A stretch of DNA of 64,000 nt from assembly GCF_030867145.1 (NCBI RefSeq), contig NC_134429.1, positions 17,469,115-17,533,114 on the forward strand, in the 5' to 3' direction. The DNA comes from Opisthocomus hoazin (Eukaryota > Chordata > Aves > Opisthocomiformes > Opisthocomidae). The position numbers were made by a program, and so were the translations under genes. Of the stretch, positions 36,824 through 49,292 are shown one piece after another (position 1 is the stretch's first letter; each line of letters starts with the position of its first letter). A model generated the notes under the pieces. The model worked only from the letters and a program-made list of their open reading frames with translations. It was not told where the DNA came from and did no database searches.

Positions 36824-39800
36824 GGTGGGGAGTGCCTTTCTTTAAAAATCCTCAGGAAGCGTGAAGTACCAATTTACTCCAGGTCTGGCCTCGCCAGCAC
36901 CCATCCCGCCCTGCTCCTCACCCATCACCCCCTGCTCCTCACCCACCCAAAACAGTAACAGCAAACAACGCCACAGAGACATTTGATTTGGACAGTCAGC
37001 TTTAAACGCTGAAGGTACTTTATCGATGCCCTGAACCAAGCCGCCCCTGCAAACGGAACAGTTTTCCCCTGATGGCCAAAGCTGACGGCCTCGGAGCTGC
37101 GGTCTGACCCGACTGCTACACACTCGCTGCCTACTTTTCCTGTCCGTTCCTTCCTGGTGAGCAGGTAGAAAAGCTTCATTGCGAGTAGGTGTAAAACAGT
37201 GCTTTGTAAGCAAAGATACCTAACACGGATCTCAAAACCCTGTCCTGAGGTGGCCAGCTCTTTCCCTGTTATACAGAGGAGGAGCCAAGGCAGAAGGCAT
37301 TTAAGAGACTCGTTTTCAAAAGTTTTCACCATCTTATTAGAAGTCATAATTGTAGACACTCGGCTCCTTTGAAAAAATCAGGCTTCTAAGGCCAGATTGA
37401 AAAGTGTTCCACACCCACAGGCCCAGTATTTCAAAGCATTTTGCTTTCAACACCTTCCCTGGTCACTGAAAATCTAGTTTTGAATGTGAGAGATTTGCAA
37501 CCTTTGGAAAATTCAGAGCTCTGAAAAACTGTTTAGATTGTTGAAAGATACAGGAGTGATAAAAGACGCTGAAACCCTGGTGGCTTTTTAAAACACACAC
37601 AGGAATTCAAATCAAAACCAGTAGGTGTCAGATGTCTAAATGCTCTTGTGGACTTCAGCAGCTGCTCTGCACACCTTCAAACACTTGATTTCCTGAAAAA
37701 TGTGTCCCAAGCACATAAATTGCCCAAGGTCCAGTGAAGAAGTCATTCGGCACACCAGGGAACAGACCATGGATCTTCTGCCTGCCTTTTTGTATCCTGT
37801 TCCCAGGCAGATGTCATTCCCTTTGAAAAGCCTTCTCCTCCCCCCAAGAGTGACGGACTGCTGACAGCCCTCTCTGCCCAGCAATGCCTCCCAACCCATA
37901 AACCCACAGTTTAATAACAAAAGGGGAGCAGAAATCTCCCCAGGAATGGAATTTTCACCTGGTACTGAGAAGAGCTACAGCCTCCACCAAATGCAGTACA
38001 ATTTTGCCGCTCATTTCAGGTGACAGGCAGAAATATTAAACATTTGGCAAGAAAGCTCACAACAGGGAAATCTCAGCACGTCTGTTTGCAACGTCCCTGC
38101 CACTTGCAACAACGTTTGCCATTATTATTTTCAGCAATAAGGTATGCAATAACAGCAATTCAACAATGAGAGCCACAGGCGAGTTACGGATTTCACGTCA
38201 ACTCAGGTTTCTAGGATTAGACTCTGCTGAAGAACAGAAGCAAGCTTTTTATTCAAAATCTTACTCTTTGGAAGTTTATTGTTAACATCAAAAGGCCTTT
38301 CCTGGTTTATGCAGTGCGTATTTAATCTTTGGCCACTGCTGTAATATCGAGTTGATTAACCAAATGTGTATTTTTCCGTCTCTCCCCTAAAGAAGTCATC
38401 TATTCTGACAGTTGCACTGAGCTGCGTGAGGACTAAACTAATCAAACCTGCCCTGCAATGCTCTTCATAATCCGTGTGTATCCAGTTGGGTAAATAGGCT
38501 TTGACGCTAACTGAGGGAGAAATCTGGGGGGTTTATACCTCTGTACACTCCAGGATTCCACACAGCAGCACGCGAGGGTGCGAGCAAGAGCCAAGAACAG
38601 GAGGTCACCTCTGCACCAGAGCATCCCTCCTGTCACCCTGCCTGTGCGCGCACCGAGAGTGTTTAAATGGGTGTCATTTAGGGACAAGGCGTTTCTCTTG
38701 CCTGCGCTTTATCGATCCGCTAGCGCAGTCTGCACAAAGGATTTGAAATAAAGCCCATTCGGGAATGTGCTGGTGCCAGGAGACTGGAGACGACGGGGAA
38801 TTAATTTTTAATGGAGCTTTTGCAATATGCTAAAATTGTGACATTTCGCTTGGCATCAGCAGGAGCTGTGGGTGCTCAGCACATCCAAAAACCAGGTCTC
38901 TGTTAGCTCGAGTTAGCTTCCCCCGAATCAGCAGCTACTCTGGAATATACAGCAATCTGGGGAGAGGATTTACTAAGGGCACCAAGTATGAATTTGTGTT
39001 GGAGTTATGACAGAAAAACAATTTTAATTCAACTCTTTCAATGTATCTGAACATTAAGCTTCTAGCTGCAAGCTGAATAATACGGAAGGAGTCCTTCTCC
39101 TGTATAAAGTATTGCACACGTCAACAGTTGCTTATTGGTTCTTGGAGCTATAGCGTTTTTTAGTGTATATGGTATTAAACCTGGCTGGCTTGAGGCTTGT
39201 CTACACTAGTCATCCATTTTTCTACCTCAATATAACTGCTAGAGAGGTATGGCTGTAGTGCCTAGGAACTTCAGATATCACAGCAGGACTGTGCTTGAAG
39301 TAAACTGGTGTTTCCCAGGTGAAGCAGATTGTAGGTTTAACAGGAGTCATCTCTGCGCTCCAATTTAGGCAGTGGGGAAATCTAAAGTCAGGTATCTCGG
39401 CCGTGAATATTCGTGGCATGATTTCTTCATAACCGCAGGCCACTTTCACACAGCCTCCAGCCTCCCTCCTCCCACCCGACTACAGTAGGAAATAAGCCTT
39501 TAATCCCACATCATTGGCTTCCATGCACTTCGCTTTTATCTCTACAGTTTTCCCTGACTCCTTGCCATCTTTTAAACCCTGCTTCTCCCAGGCTATTCCC
39601 TCTGTCCTCGCTGGCCCAAAGCTCAGCTCAGGTCTGACTTTCAGATCCATTCTGAGCATTGGTAGCCACATTAAAACCTTGACATTGGATTGAAGTAGCT
39701 GGCTCAGTACCTCAGCGCTCCTTTGACCCAGAACTTGCAAGGGTTAACGCCTTTCCCTCTGAATCAGCGGGAATTTCATCAGGGGTTGCGGTAATAGCTG

Positions 39801-42800
39801 CATCCCTCCCAAGACCAGCAAACATTTGCCCAGGAACAGGGCTGTTTGATGTGAGCCGGACAGATGCCTTCAGGCAGGCTGTCTAGGTTTTCCTAAGTGA
39901 GTCTAAAACCTCTTCAAACAGAGCTCTCTCCGCTGAAGTCATGCTGGGGGGATAAAAGTAGTTCCAAAACTGGCCCTCACTTCTTTGACATTTTACCCAT
40001 GCTTTTTTTTTTTTTTTCTTTCCCTTTTTGCTCCCCGGCTTTCAACTACCGAAGGAGATGACAGAAGTCAGAGGTAGGAAAGCACTAGAATTCATTTCTC
40101 CAGTTCACACAATCCCTTTAGGCTTCCTTGCTCTTATATAATATTTTGATGTGCATGGCTAAATTCACCTTCTACCGACATAAATTCAGATACATTTGTT
40201 GATTCTACTGAAGCTTTGTGATAGAAACGGGCTTTGAGGCAGTCAGGGGTAGGCACTGGAGGTTTACACCAGTGTTCCTAAAAGTAGGATTTGTCCATTT
40301 GAAAACAGAGAGGTTTCCTCTGCAAATTCCATCTCACGGTCTAACAGATCTCAGCATTAGCTACCTGCAGTTCGTTGTCAGCCTAAATTTTCTTTTGCTC
40401 AGTTTCAGCCAATTACTCTTCGCTGTAGCTACAGCCCTTGGATTATCTTAAAATACTTTTCCCTCTTTAATGTTCGCATCACTTCTGGGGTGGTTATCAC
40501 CTCACCACGAGCACGAGCAGCCTTTCACTCGCCATTTCCCCGAGGTGGCGAAGAGGACAACGGGATGCTCTAAAATGGAGAGAACACGGTCAAATAATTC
40601 CTCTTCATTTTCATTTCTAGGAAATGTAATTACAGTTATAGGTCTATGTAGGTCTGCTCGACAGCCTTTGCTAAAAGTGACTTCATGTTCTGGATCTCTG
40701 TTTGAGCCTTTGAAAAAAACAAAACGTGAAGGGAGGATTAGGAGGAGGGAGGTCAATCTTCCCTCTGCATTTAGTGGGAGGTACGCAGGAACGTGGCCTG
40801 AGCGCAGGCGTTGAAGGAGTGCTGTCGAGAGCCGGTCTGGGAGAAATTTCTCCATCATACCAGGGCATTTTGCTGTGGATTGCAGGGTGGTGGGATAAAG
40901 AAGGAATAATTCAGTGGCAAGACAGCTAAGCAGCATGTGCAAATAGCTGCCCACCTTCTCAGACACTGTGTTATCAGCATTTTATACGTATCTGCACCTC
41001 CTTCCATAACAATATTCATTTTGCTCCTGATCTCCCAGTGTAGTAACACGCAGAGGAAGCACAGTTTCTGCTCAGTCTCTCTGAAAATCAATATTATCAG
41101 TGTATAAACACAGGAGAAGACCCTAAGCCCCTTAACAAACAAACACTCTTCACAGAACAAATACGGGCTCTGGAAATGCGGCTGTTGCCCATTGCTGGCT
41201 AAGCACTTCTCCTTTCTTGCTTCAGCTGCGTTGTGTGTTGAGCAGCTGTGACATCCAGTGGCCAAACACAATACAGTTGGGCTTGGTACAGAATTCTTCA
41301 TACATGGTAACAATAACAGAGCCCTTCCATTGCGCTTTTCATCTTTGAAGAGCTGTACAAACATTCATTAACCCCTACACAGCTCAGTGAGGCAGATGAA
41401 TGTAGTGACCCTAAAAGTACACGTGAGCAGGGGAAACCACTGTCCAAGCTCTCCACAAGCATGGCAGTCAGCTCCCTGGGGGGGTGAAGAGCCTGCCCTC
41501 AGGTCAGAGTGCAGCCACCCAGCTGCTGACAGATAAGGGATCAGAAAGGTGCAGCTCATTCAGCTTCTGATGAAGAGGTCACACCCGGGGAAGGGTTGTC
41601 TTCTTCTTTAGAGCCGGGGAGCCCATGGTCAGGGACTGAGGAAAGCTAAACAGGAGGACAGAGCAGAACCAGAGCTGGTTTGGAAGAGATGCTTTGTCCA
41701 AGGCCTGGCTGGAGGAAAAGGCTTCTGCAGTGCTTTTCTGGAGATGTCAGAGGGCTTTGTTGATAGATGTGGAAGGGAGCACAAACATGGATTTGGACTA
41801 AGAAATACAGTGAAAATGAAGAAATGAGACTGTAATGGCATCCCAGCGGTTAACTGGGATTCCTGTTGTGACAGGTAAATTGGAAGATACAGAAAAGAAG
41901 AAAGCAAATCAGTGGAAAACAGGAGCTGAGTCTCACCCGTGGAGCAGGGCATCCCAGATTGATGCTAGCAAATATCTATTCCACAGAGAAAAAAAGAAAG
42001 AAATGGACCAAGAGATGGCTTTTCACAGGCCCATGTGAGTGGGGAGGAATAGTGGGTATGAAGTCTTTGACAGAGGTTTCATTGCAGCGTTTAGTGCATC
42101 TGCTGCATTTCAGACGTTGCCCAGCTGTTTGCCTGTGCTTGAGGTATGCACTGAGGGAGCTGAAAGGGAGGGCTGGGGGTATTTGCTGAGCTCCTGACAG
42201 ACTGAGAGTTAGTTTTCAGTGAGCATTGTAGGTGCAATTACTCCATGTCTCATAGAGCGTGAGATCCAGGAAGCCACGTTAAAGCGAAGTGTCCAGGTAC
42301 AAGTTTGTTGCCTTAAGCTTCCTTTCTAGCCCGTGCAGAGAAACAGCCTTGATACAGATGCTGTGTTTCATGTGGGTATCTCTGAGCTCAGTCCAGACAC
42401 GCCTGTTTCCTTTTGATTATGAAAGCAGGTTTGCATGACTCAGAGATCCAAACGACGGACAGATGCATCCAGTTTCAGAGATCAAGAAATCAGTCCCTGC
42501 TTTCCCCAAGTCATCTGTGCCCCAGTGTTTGCTTGCTCAGACCTGCAGCCTGTTTCTGCTGCAGGCAAGGGCCATGCAGGGACATTCAGCAAGGTCAGAA
42601 GCACCCACAGCTCCTTCTCTCCCAGTAGCTCATCCCCACTGCACTCTGCCCATGCAACGGTGGGGGGGGGGGGGGGGGGGAAGCAGTAGGAGATAAAAGT
42701 GATTCCCATGAGAACGAGGTGGATTTTTAAGGCAGGAAGACAACATAAAGGAAATTTAAATCCTACTGTCTGTGTTGTACCTGTTCTGTGGCAGGAGAAT

Positions 42801-45800
42801 CCTGCTTGATAACCTTTCTGCTTTACATAAGTATTATGCACTCATTAAGAAAATAAATGAGTTGCTATTGGTTTACTCATTCTGGTTTTTTCAGGTTTCC
42901 ATTCTAAAAAAAAACCCTAATATATATATATATATGCCACATCTAATTTCTTAATGGCTAATCAATTCCTAGCTTGCTTTCTCCTTTATAGCAGAATATA
43001 TTTCAAAGTGAGAGGGAAAGACCTGCTCAGCACCGAGTCTCGAACACCCTGTAAAAGGCAGTGCAAGACTCACACACTGGCCTCTATAAAGGGGATTACT
43101 TAATGGTCTCATCATGGTTTGAATGAGCAGCTATGGCCTTTGGATGCCCAACTCCTGGCAATTAATATCCAACTGGTTTAAAAGCATTCAGTCTCACCTC
43201 AGATCACCGTATCAGAGCATTAGCTGCTGGGAAATGTACTCTTTGGTATTAGCACACTTGTTTGTGCATTGGTTCACTTCCAAATAACCCTTCACCATCA
43301 CCTGAAAATGCATGTAGTAGTTTTATATGTAATTAGGATTTACAGTAGTTAAAAAGTAGTATATATTTTTCTTATTCCAGCCATCTTTCCTGCTTTTTGG
43401 TTGTTGCCATGGTCGTTGTGCAGTAATGCTCCATTTTAAATCAAATATCCCCAAAATATTCTGCCTAGTACATGAGTGCCTAACACAGCTCTCCCATACT
43501 TATGCAGGCTGATGATTGACCCACGCTACATCTTGATGGCTACATACAAACCTGTGTGCATAGCATCACTCCTCAAAAGTGGGCAGTTAGTCTAATGTCA
43601 CCTGGATCTTCAGCATCCGCTAAACCCCCTTCAGTACTGAATGAACTCTGAGCTCCCATTGCGTAGGAAATCAGGCATAAAATTCTCTGGCCAAGGTCTG
43701 TAAGCTCTCTGCCCTGTCCTTGCTGGCTTGCAAACTGGGGACAGTCATTTCCATAGAAAATTCAAATTCCAAACCTACCAAAGCCATCTGGAGCTGGAGA
43801 AAATCAGAAATCCGGCTGTCGGGTGAGATAGCAGGCTGAGGTCCCTGTAGCCAAGCAGGGTTTGTCACTCTGGCAGCAGATCCTCACTAACAACTCTCAG
43901 TTTAATTTTTGTGCTGTAATTGTGAGTTTCTACATGACAACCTGAAAAGATCTAATTCAGTCTAGGTCCTTGCCCTACAGACCCCAGTCGTTGTACTGAA
44001 ATTACATTCGACTGGCTATTAAATGCAGGAGCTGGGGGCTTTTAAATCATTTTCAGGACTCTAACCAGTCCATCTCTAACATCCTAGGAAAAGACAGGAG
44101 AAAGCAGAGAAACGGTGGAAGTTATAAGCATTAAGAAAGACATCAGGTCTGTCATCTCAAGTAATTTCATTTTTCACATTCATAAAAACTCTGGTGTTTA
44201 ATTGCAGAGTTAAGCTGTAAGACAAAAGCATGACAGAAAAGGGGGATGAGAAGTAAGAGAGAAGGATGTAAAATCAGAGGAGGTTTTGAATGCCTGGAAG
44301 AAAACATCTTAAATACTCATTCAATAATTTTAATAGATACCCAGAAACAGCATTAGTCAGGCTCTGCCATTACCTTTCCAATGAATGTTCCTTAAAAATA
44401 CCACGATCTGCAGAATCAATGAAGAGGAGAAATCTGAGCGACAGAGTGCTGACTTCTGCATCCGATCGCCTTCCTCCGGAGAACTCACCGCGACTGCGGT
44501 GACGTAGGAACGCAGTCAGAAAGCCTCACTCGTAAGGCCACTTAGCTGCAGCGCTCCTTCTCGAAAAGAAACCTGTCAAAACATCAGCAGGCTGGCACTT
44601 GCAGAGCTGGCGGATAAAGGAGATGAGGGCGGTGCGTGCACGGCAACCCAGACACATGTTCTTCAGGTATTTGGTGAGGCACTGGGGGGAAATAGAAGTC
44701 CCCGAGTATTCAGGAAGCGCGTTCAAGGTGCTACGAAAGCGCACGCCCTGGAGTGCACCCTCCACTGTGTAATGGTTATTAAGGATATTAATGCACCGGC
44801 AAACAAGTCCTGATCTGTGGTGGTTCCGCTCCCCGCCTTGGCATCCTCAGCCGTTGGAACCAGTGATTCCGCACTCTGCAAAGCTCTGAACTCTCCTGCC
44901 CAGCCGCTTTAGACAGGGAAGGAAAAGGCTGGCCTAGTCAGCTTCTGTGCCCATGAACACGATCAAAAAACTTACATACATTACACTTACAATTCTGCCA
45001 CGGCCTGTGAAGCACAAGGAGCGACTAGGCCTTGCAATGGAAGGGGATTTTGATCACAAGAATTGTTTTAATTGCTGAGTGATGGATGCCTGTAAGCCAG
45101 ACTTTCATTGGTGTCTTTTCCCCATCCGCTCCATCAGCAAATTACCCCAGTGTGTAAGTGTACTTGCGTGGGCTGTCAGACTGGATTACTAGCTACAGTG
45201 GCTTTATGTTTCCTTAAACTCTCTGCTCCCAGTGTGCACCCCATTAGCCATACATACCACTCCCAAACCATGAAAGAAATATATTGTCTTAAAAGAGTGC
45301 ACTGGGTATTTGATTAACCAGTAACAAGCCCGGATTCCCACAGAAACTCATGCCAGCTAGATATTTCATAGTCTTAGGGATGCTCAACTATTTTTTAAAG
45401 AAAGAGAAAAAGAAAAATAAGGTAGGATACATAACCGAGTGTGGCATTTTTACTATCAGCTCTGACTTTTGTTTTAATATGCATGGTACCGTGCAAGTTT
45501 AAATGTGCTGACCCAGGAAAAACTATACCAACACCTGAACAGTGCCAGACTTCTGATCATGGATGCCTGATCAATGGTGCCTCTAGCTACTGCAGTGCCA
45601 GCGTCTTCAGCTGCTCCCTCTCTTACGGATACACGATTCAGTGGAGCGGACGCAGCTCTTGGCATGGCCTCTGTGGCCAGGACCGTGAGCAAGACCGCGC
45701 GAGTAGGGGAGGATGCAGGTTCTCAGCACACAGCTTGTTGCTCACACTCCAGTGGAGGAAATTTGCTTGCTTTGTGCTGCTTTTGTGGTCACAAGGAAAG

Positions 45801-47763
45801 CAGAGCCTGGGCAAGGGACAAGCGGGAGAACCTAGGCTGGCCGCCTAAAGCCAGTCCTCTCTCACAGCTCTGGTTTGGTTGAACAGGAATACAGAGCTGC
45901 AAAAGGCTCAGTGCTCAGCTTCTCAGGCCAGAGGGTTTGCTTTACACTCCACTTCTGCCCACCACCAAGCTTATTATGACCTTCCATTACATGTCTTCTA
46001 TTCCCAGAGCACCCTACCGTACTTCACCATCAGTCATTTGCTCAGCTGCTACAATGCTGAATTTCCCCCGGCCTTAGGCTTTCTTGTGCTCCATCTTTTC
46101 TAGCTCATTATAAGACTCAGCATCTCTATGTGCTATTCCATGCATAGCAATCAAGGCACTTTGTAAAAGTGCGAAGATGGTGGAGCATCTCTAATCCGGC
46201 AGTTATCCAGAATAAAAATCCAGGTTCATGATCTCCAGCAGCTGATTGCTCAGGAGCGTGCTTTTGCAGGGAATGCTCCCCACTCGTGCCTTCGCACCAG
46301 GAATGGTAAGGCTCCAGGGTAAGTCAGGCACCTACTGCCAAGGACACAGCTACGAGGGGTGTAACATGCAGTTTTGGGGAGGCTGGCAGCACTTCTCCTG
46401 GCCAATATCGCTGTAGCTCGGCTTTGTGCACCCCAGCAGCATTTCAAGTGGATTCATGGCTGTGCAGCCCACATGAATCTGCTCCCCCAGCAAGGCAGAA
46501 ACACGAAAGCCAGCACGCAGTGCTGCGCTAGGCATGTGGGCCCTATTGCACTGTCACAAAACAGCTTGGGTTTCCAGCGGCATCTCCTTGCCAGGAGCCC
46601 AGGAGCCATGCAGGGGGGCCCGCGGGGTGCTGTGTCAGCATGGCGTGTCTAGGGAAGGCAGTCCGTTCAAGCAGATTTCCTTTGCTGTTTATTAGACTTC
46701 CAGCTTGTCTCGGGGGGATGTTCTCAGGAAGGGAAGAAAAACGTGCCCAGAAGAAATGATCGGTCGCGGTCAGGCTGGCAGGGCGAGGCAGTTCTGGAGC
46801 AAGCACAAACATAACGAGCTTTGCAAGCAACAAAGTGGCTTTGTACGGTGCAGTCAGGATGAGCTGGGCACTGTCAGACCGCTGAAGCCCCCAGACCCCA
46901 ACTCCAGCCTTGGGGTCCTCCACAGATTTGATGTTACGTGCTTGAACTACTGCAGAGCCAGGCCCCACCAGTCTGAACACGGGCTGTGTCGTGTCAGGTG
47001 AAAGGGGAGGAAGCAAACCCCAGGGAACTGGGAGTCCCCATGGGATTACGTGCATGGTTCTGGGCTCTGCTGTGTCCCAGCAACGCAAAGCACTGGTCCC
47101 TGCTCGGGGCTCCTCACACCACGGCTGGGGACCGTGCTGTGCCTTGAGCAGGAGCAATCGTGTCCATTAGTGAAGGCTAAGGGAAGGTGAGAGGGGACAA
47201 GACCGTCCCTTTCCCAGGTCAGCCGATGGCCTTGTTCAAATGTTTTGACCTTGTAATGGGATTCCCCTCCTGGCAGACTCCCTTCCTCAGTGCAATGTAC
47301 GACTGTCCCTCAGTTAAAAAACCCTGGAAGAAAAACAGGCTTAGGGGAAGCTGTTCTCCATAATAAACCCACAAAGACCTTGTGTTATCACTGCGACTTC
47401 TCTCGTGTACCCAGTGCAGCGCATTCCCCGGGAGCCGTACCACCACAGAGAGCCGGGAAGAACGGTGGCAACCGGGGCTGGGGGGGGAGCAGGCGTGGCC
47501 CCCCAGCACCACGCACACCTGCAGTCGAACACCCCAGCCCAGAGCAGGAGGTGGAGCAGGGCCTTGCAGGCAGCCGCTGCCGGGGGGAGTTGGCTAAATC
47601 ACTCCAGGTGTTAATGGGGTCCCTCGGCAGCGCGGCCGCTGGGCACAGCTCACGGGAGCGGTCACGCTCTCGCCAACCACCACGATGCTGCTGGGCCCGT
47701 GGGAAGCTGGGCATTGCTTGACGGGGACGGAGGCTTTGCCGCTCCCATCGCACCCAGTTCATT
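36824..47763. other. Intergenic region between CA6 and ENO1
   Basis: About 11 kb in which I recognise no gene, RNA gene or large transposon. The open frames are short, mostly overlap on both strands, and lack family motifs or convincing splice partners. It contains a 19-base G run (42662), a short (TA)n at 42921-42935 and a T run near 40004. Just left of 36850 the minus strand has a TTTTTAAAG stretch about 50 bp before the CA6 ATG, a weak promoter candidate. Confidence 0.6.
42662..42680 (+). repeat. G19 homopolymer
   Basis: Nineteen consecutive G. It can form intramolecular or intermolecular G-quadruplexes and its length is likely unstable or uncertain in assembly. Confidence 0.9.
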
Positions 47764-48532
47764 ACAGAATCACAGAATGGTAGGGTTGGAAGGGACCTCT
47801 GTGGGTCATCTAGTCCAACCCCCCTGCTGAAGCAGGGTCACCTACAGCAGGCTGCACAGGACCGTGTCCAGGAGCGTCTTGAACATCTCCAGAGAAGGAG
47901 ACTCCACAGCCTCCCTGGGCAGCCTGGGCCAGGGCTCCGTCACCCTCAGAGGGAAGAAGTTCTTCCTCATGTTCAGACAGAACTTCCTCTGCTTCAGTTT
48001 GTGCCCGTTGCCCCTTGTCCTGTCGCTGGGCACCACTGGAAAGAGTCTGGCCCCATCCTCCTGACACCCACCCTGCAGATATTTATAAACATTTATTAGG
48101 TCCCCTCTCAGCCTTCTCTTCTTCAGGCTGAACAAGCCCAGCTCCCTCAGCCTCTCCTTGTAGGAGAGATGCTCCAGTCCCCTCACCATCCTCGTAGCCC
48201 TCCTCTGGACTCTTTCCAGTAGCTCCTCATCTTTCTTGAACTGGGAAGCTCAGAACTGGACACAGTACTCCAGATGGGGCCTCAGTATGGCAGAGCAGAG
48301 GGGAAGGAGAACCTCCCTCGCCCTGCTGGCCACACTCCTCCTCATGCACCCCAGGATCCCATTGGCTTTCTTGGCAGCCAGGGCACGTTGCTGGCTCATG
48401 GTCACCTTGCCGTCCCCCAGGACACCCAGGTCCCTCTCTGCAGAGCTGCTCTCCAGCAGGTCCACCCCAGCCTGTACTGGTGCCTGGGGTTGTTCCTGCC
48501 CAGGTGCAGGACCCTGGTTCGCACCTCACTGT
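47764..48532 (-). mobile_element. CR1 LINE fragment (3' part), minus strand
   Basis: The left end carries the reverse complement of the CR1 tail (CAGAATCACAGAATGG) followed by the standard 3' UTR text. The minus-strand frames read as the CR1 C-terminal region ([39 protein letters not shown]) and further up [12 protein letters not shown]. Frameshifts break the frame, so it is dead and older than the copy at 6861. The right boundary is approximate. Confidence 0.9.
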
Positions 48533-49122
48533 AATGCAGCAGAATAAACAATTAGCAGTGAATAATTTGATTTTTTATTATTTTTTTTTTTCTCCAACGT
48601 CCGCAGAGGGATCGGAGCTCTTCAGGTGCCGGAGTCCCTCTGTCCTGGCAAAGCCTTTAACTCTGCGGCCCGCTGTCGAGCTCCGTTATTTTCACCCCGG
48701 CACGTCTTGGGGTGTCAGCGGCCTGCGCGTGGAACCGGGCAAAACGTGGAAAAGTTTTTTTTATGTCTGCACACCGTTCCCCGAGGCGCCATGGCCGACC
48801 CAGCGAGGGCTCCTTCCAAACACCCCTCCCCCCCACGGAGCGTGATGGTTATTCGCTTCCCACCCAAAGCACCAAGTGATTGCGTTCCTAAGTCGCTCAT
48901 TTCCCGGCAGGAAGCAGCCTGCAGAGCCAGGGTGCGGTGTGCCGGTACCGCCTGTCCCCGGGCCTCCACGCGTGGGCCTCGCCGGCCCCCGGCTTGGCCA
49001 CGCCAGGACACGCAGCCTCCCCCCCCTCCCCACTTTGGGATTTTCCATGCGGCGAATGGCAGAGGCCGCCTCGGCACGTAGCGCACGCACGCGAGCCCAC
49101 CTCTGGCGAGAGGCGGGGGTAG

Positions 49123-49189
49123 CCAATGGGAGAGCGGCGAAGGGCTAGGTGGGCCAATGGGAGAGCGGAGATAGGCCGAGCCGGCCAAT
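49123..49189 (+). promoter_or_regulatory. Three CCAAT boxes in tandem
   Basis: CCAAT occurs at 49123-49127, 49154-49158 and 49185-49189. The spacing is exactly 31 bp each time, about three helical turns, and each box is followed by a similar GGGAGAGCGG or GGCGAGCGG stretch. This is the expected form of NF-Y binding sites in a strong constitutive promoter. Confidence 0.75.
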
Positions 49190-49257
49190 GGCGAGCGGGA
49201 GGAGGGCGGCTCATCTGCATGGGGTGGGCTATAGCCTGGCGTCCGCGCGGTCGCTCC

Positions 49258-49292
49258 TTCCCAGTGTGAGGTGAGGCGAGAGCGGCGCTGAG
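49258..49292 (+). other. ENO1: ENO1 exon 1, 5' UTR (start approximate)
   Basis: The first donor AG|GTGAGT follows 49292. The 5' end is inferred from the TATA-like CTATAGC near 49229. Another possible donor lies at 49270/49271. The next exon begins at 53804, giving a first intron of about 4.5 kb. Confidence 0.55.

Noticed and set aside
39480-39740. 86-residue minus-strand open frame in the intergenic region
   Set aside because: No recognised motif, no splice context and composition like random sequence; length is within chance.
45441-45848. Open frame with a hydrophobic start and many Cys (CMVPCKFKC..., CQTSDHGC), resembling a small secreted peptide
   Set aside because: The frame begins with GTG, not ATG, at the proposed signal. 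There are no convincing splice sites, no family match I recognise, and overlapping open frames lie in the same stretch.
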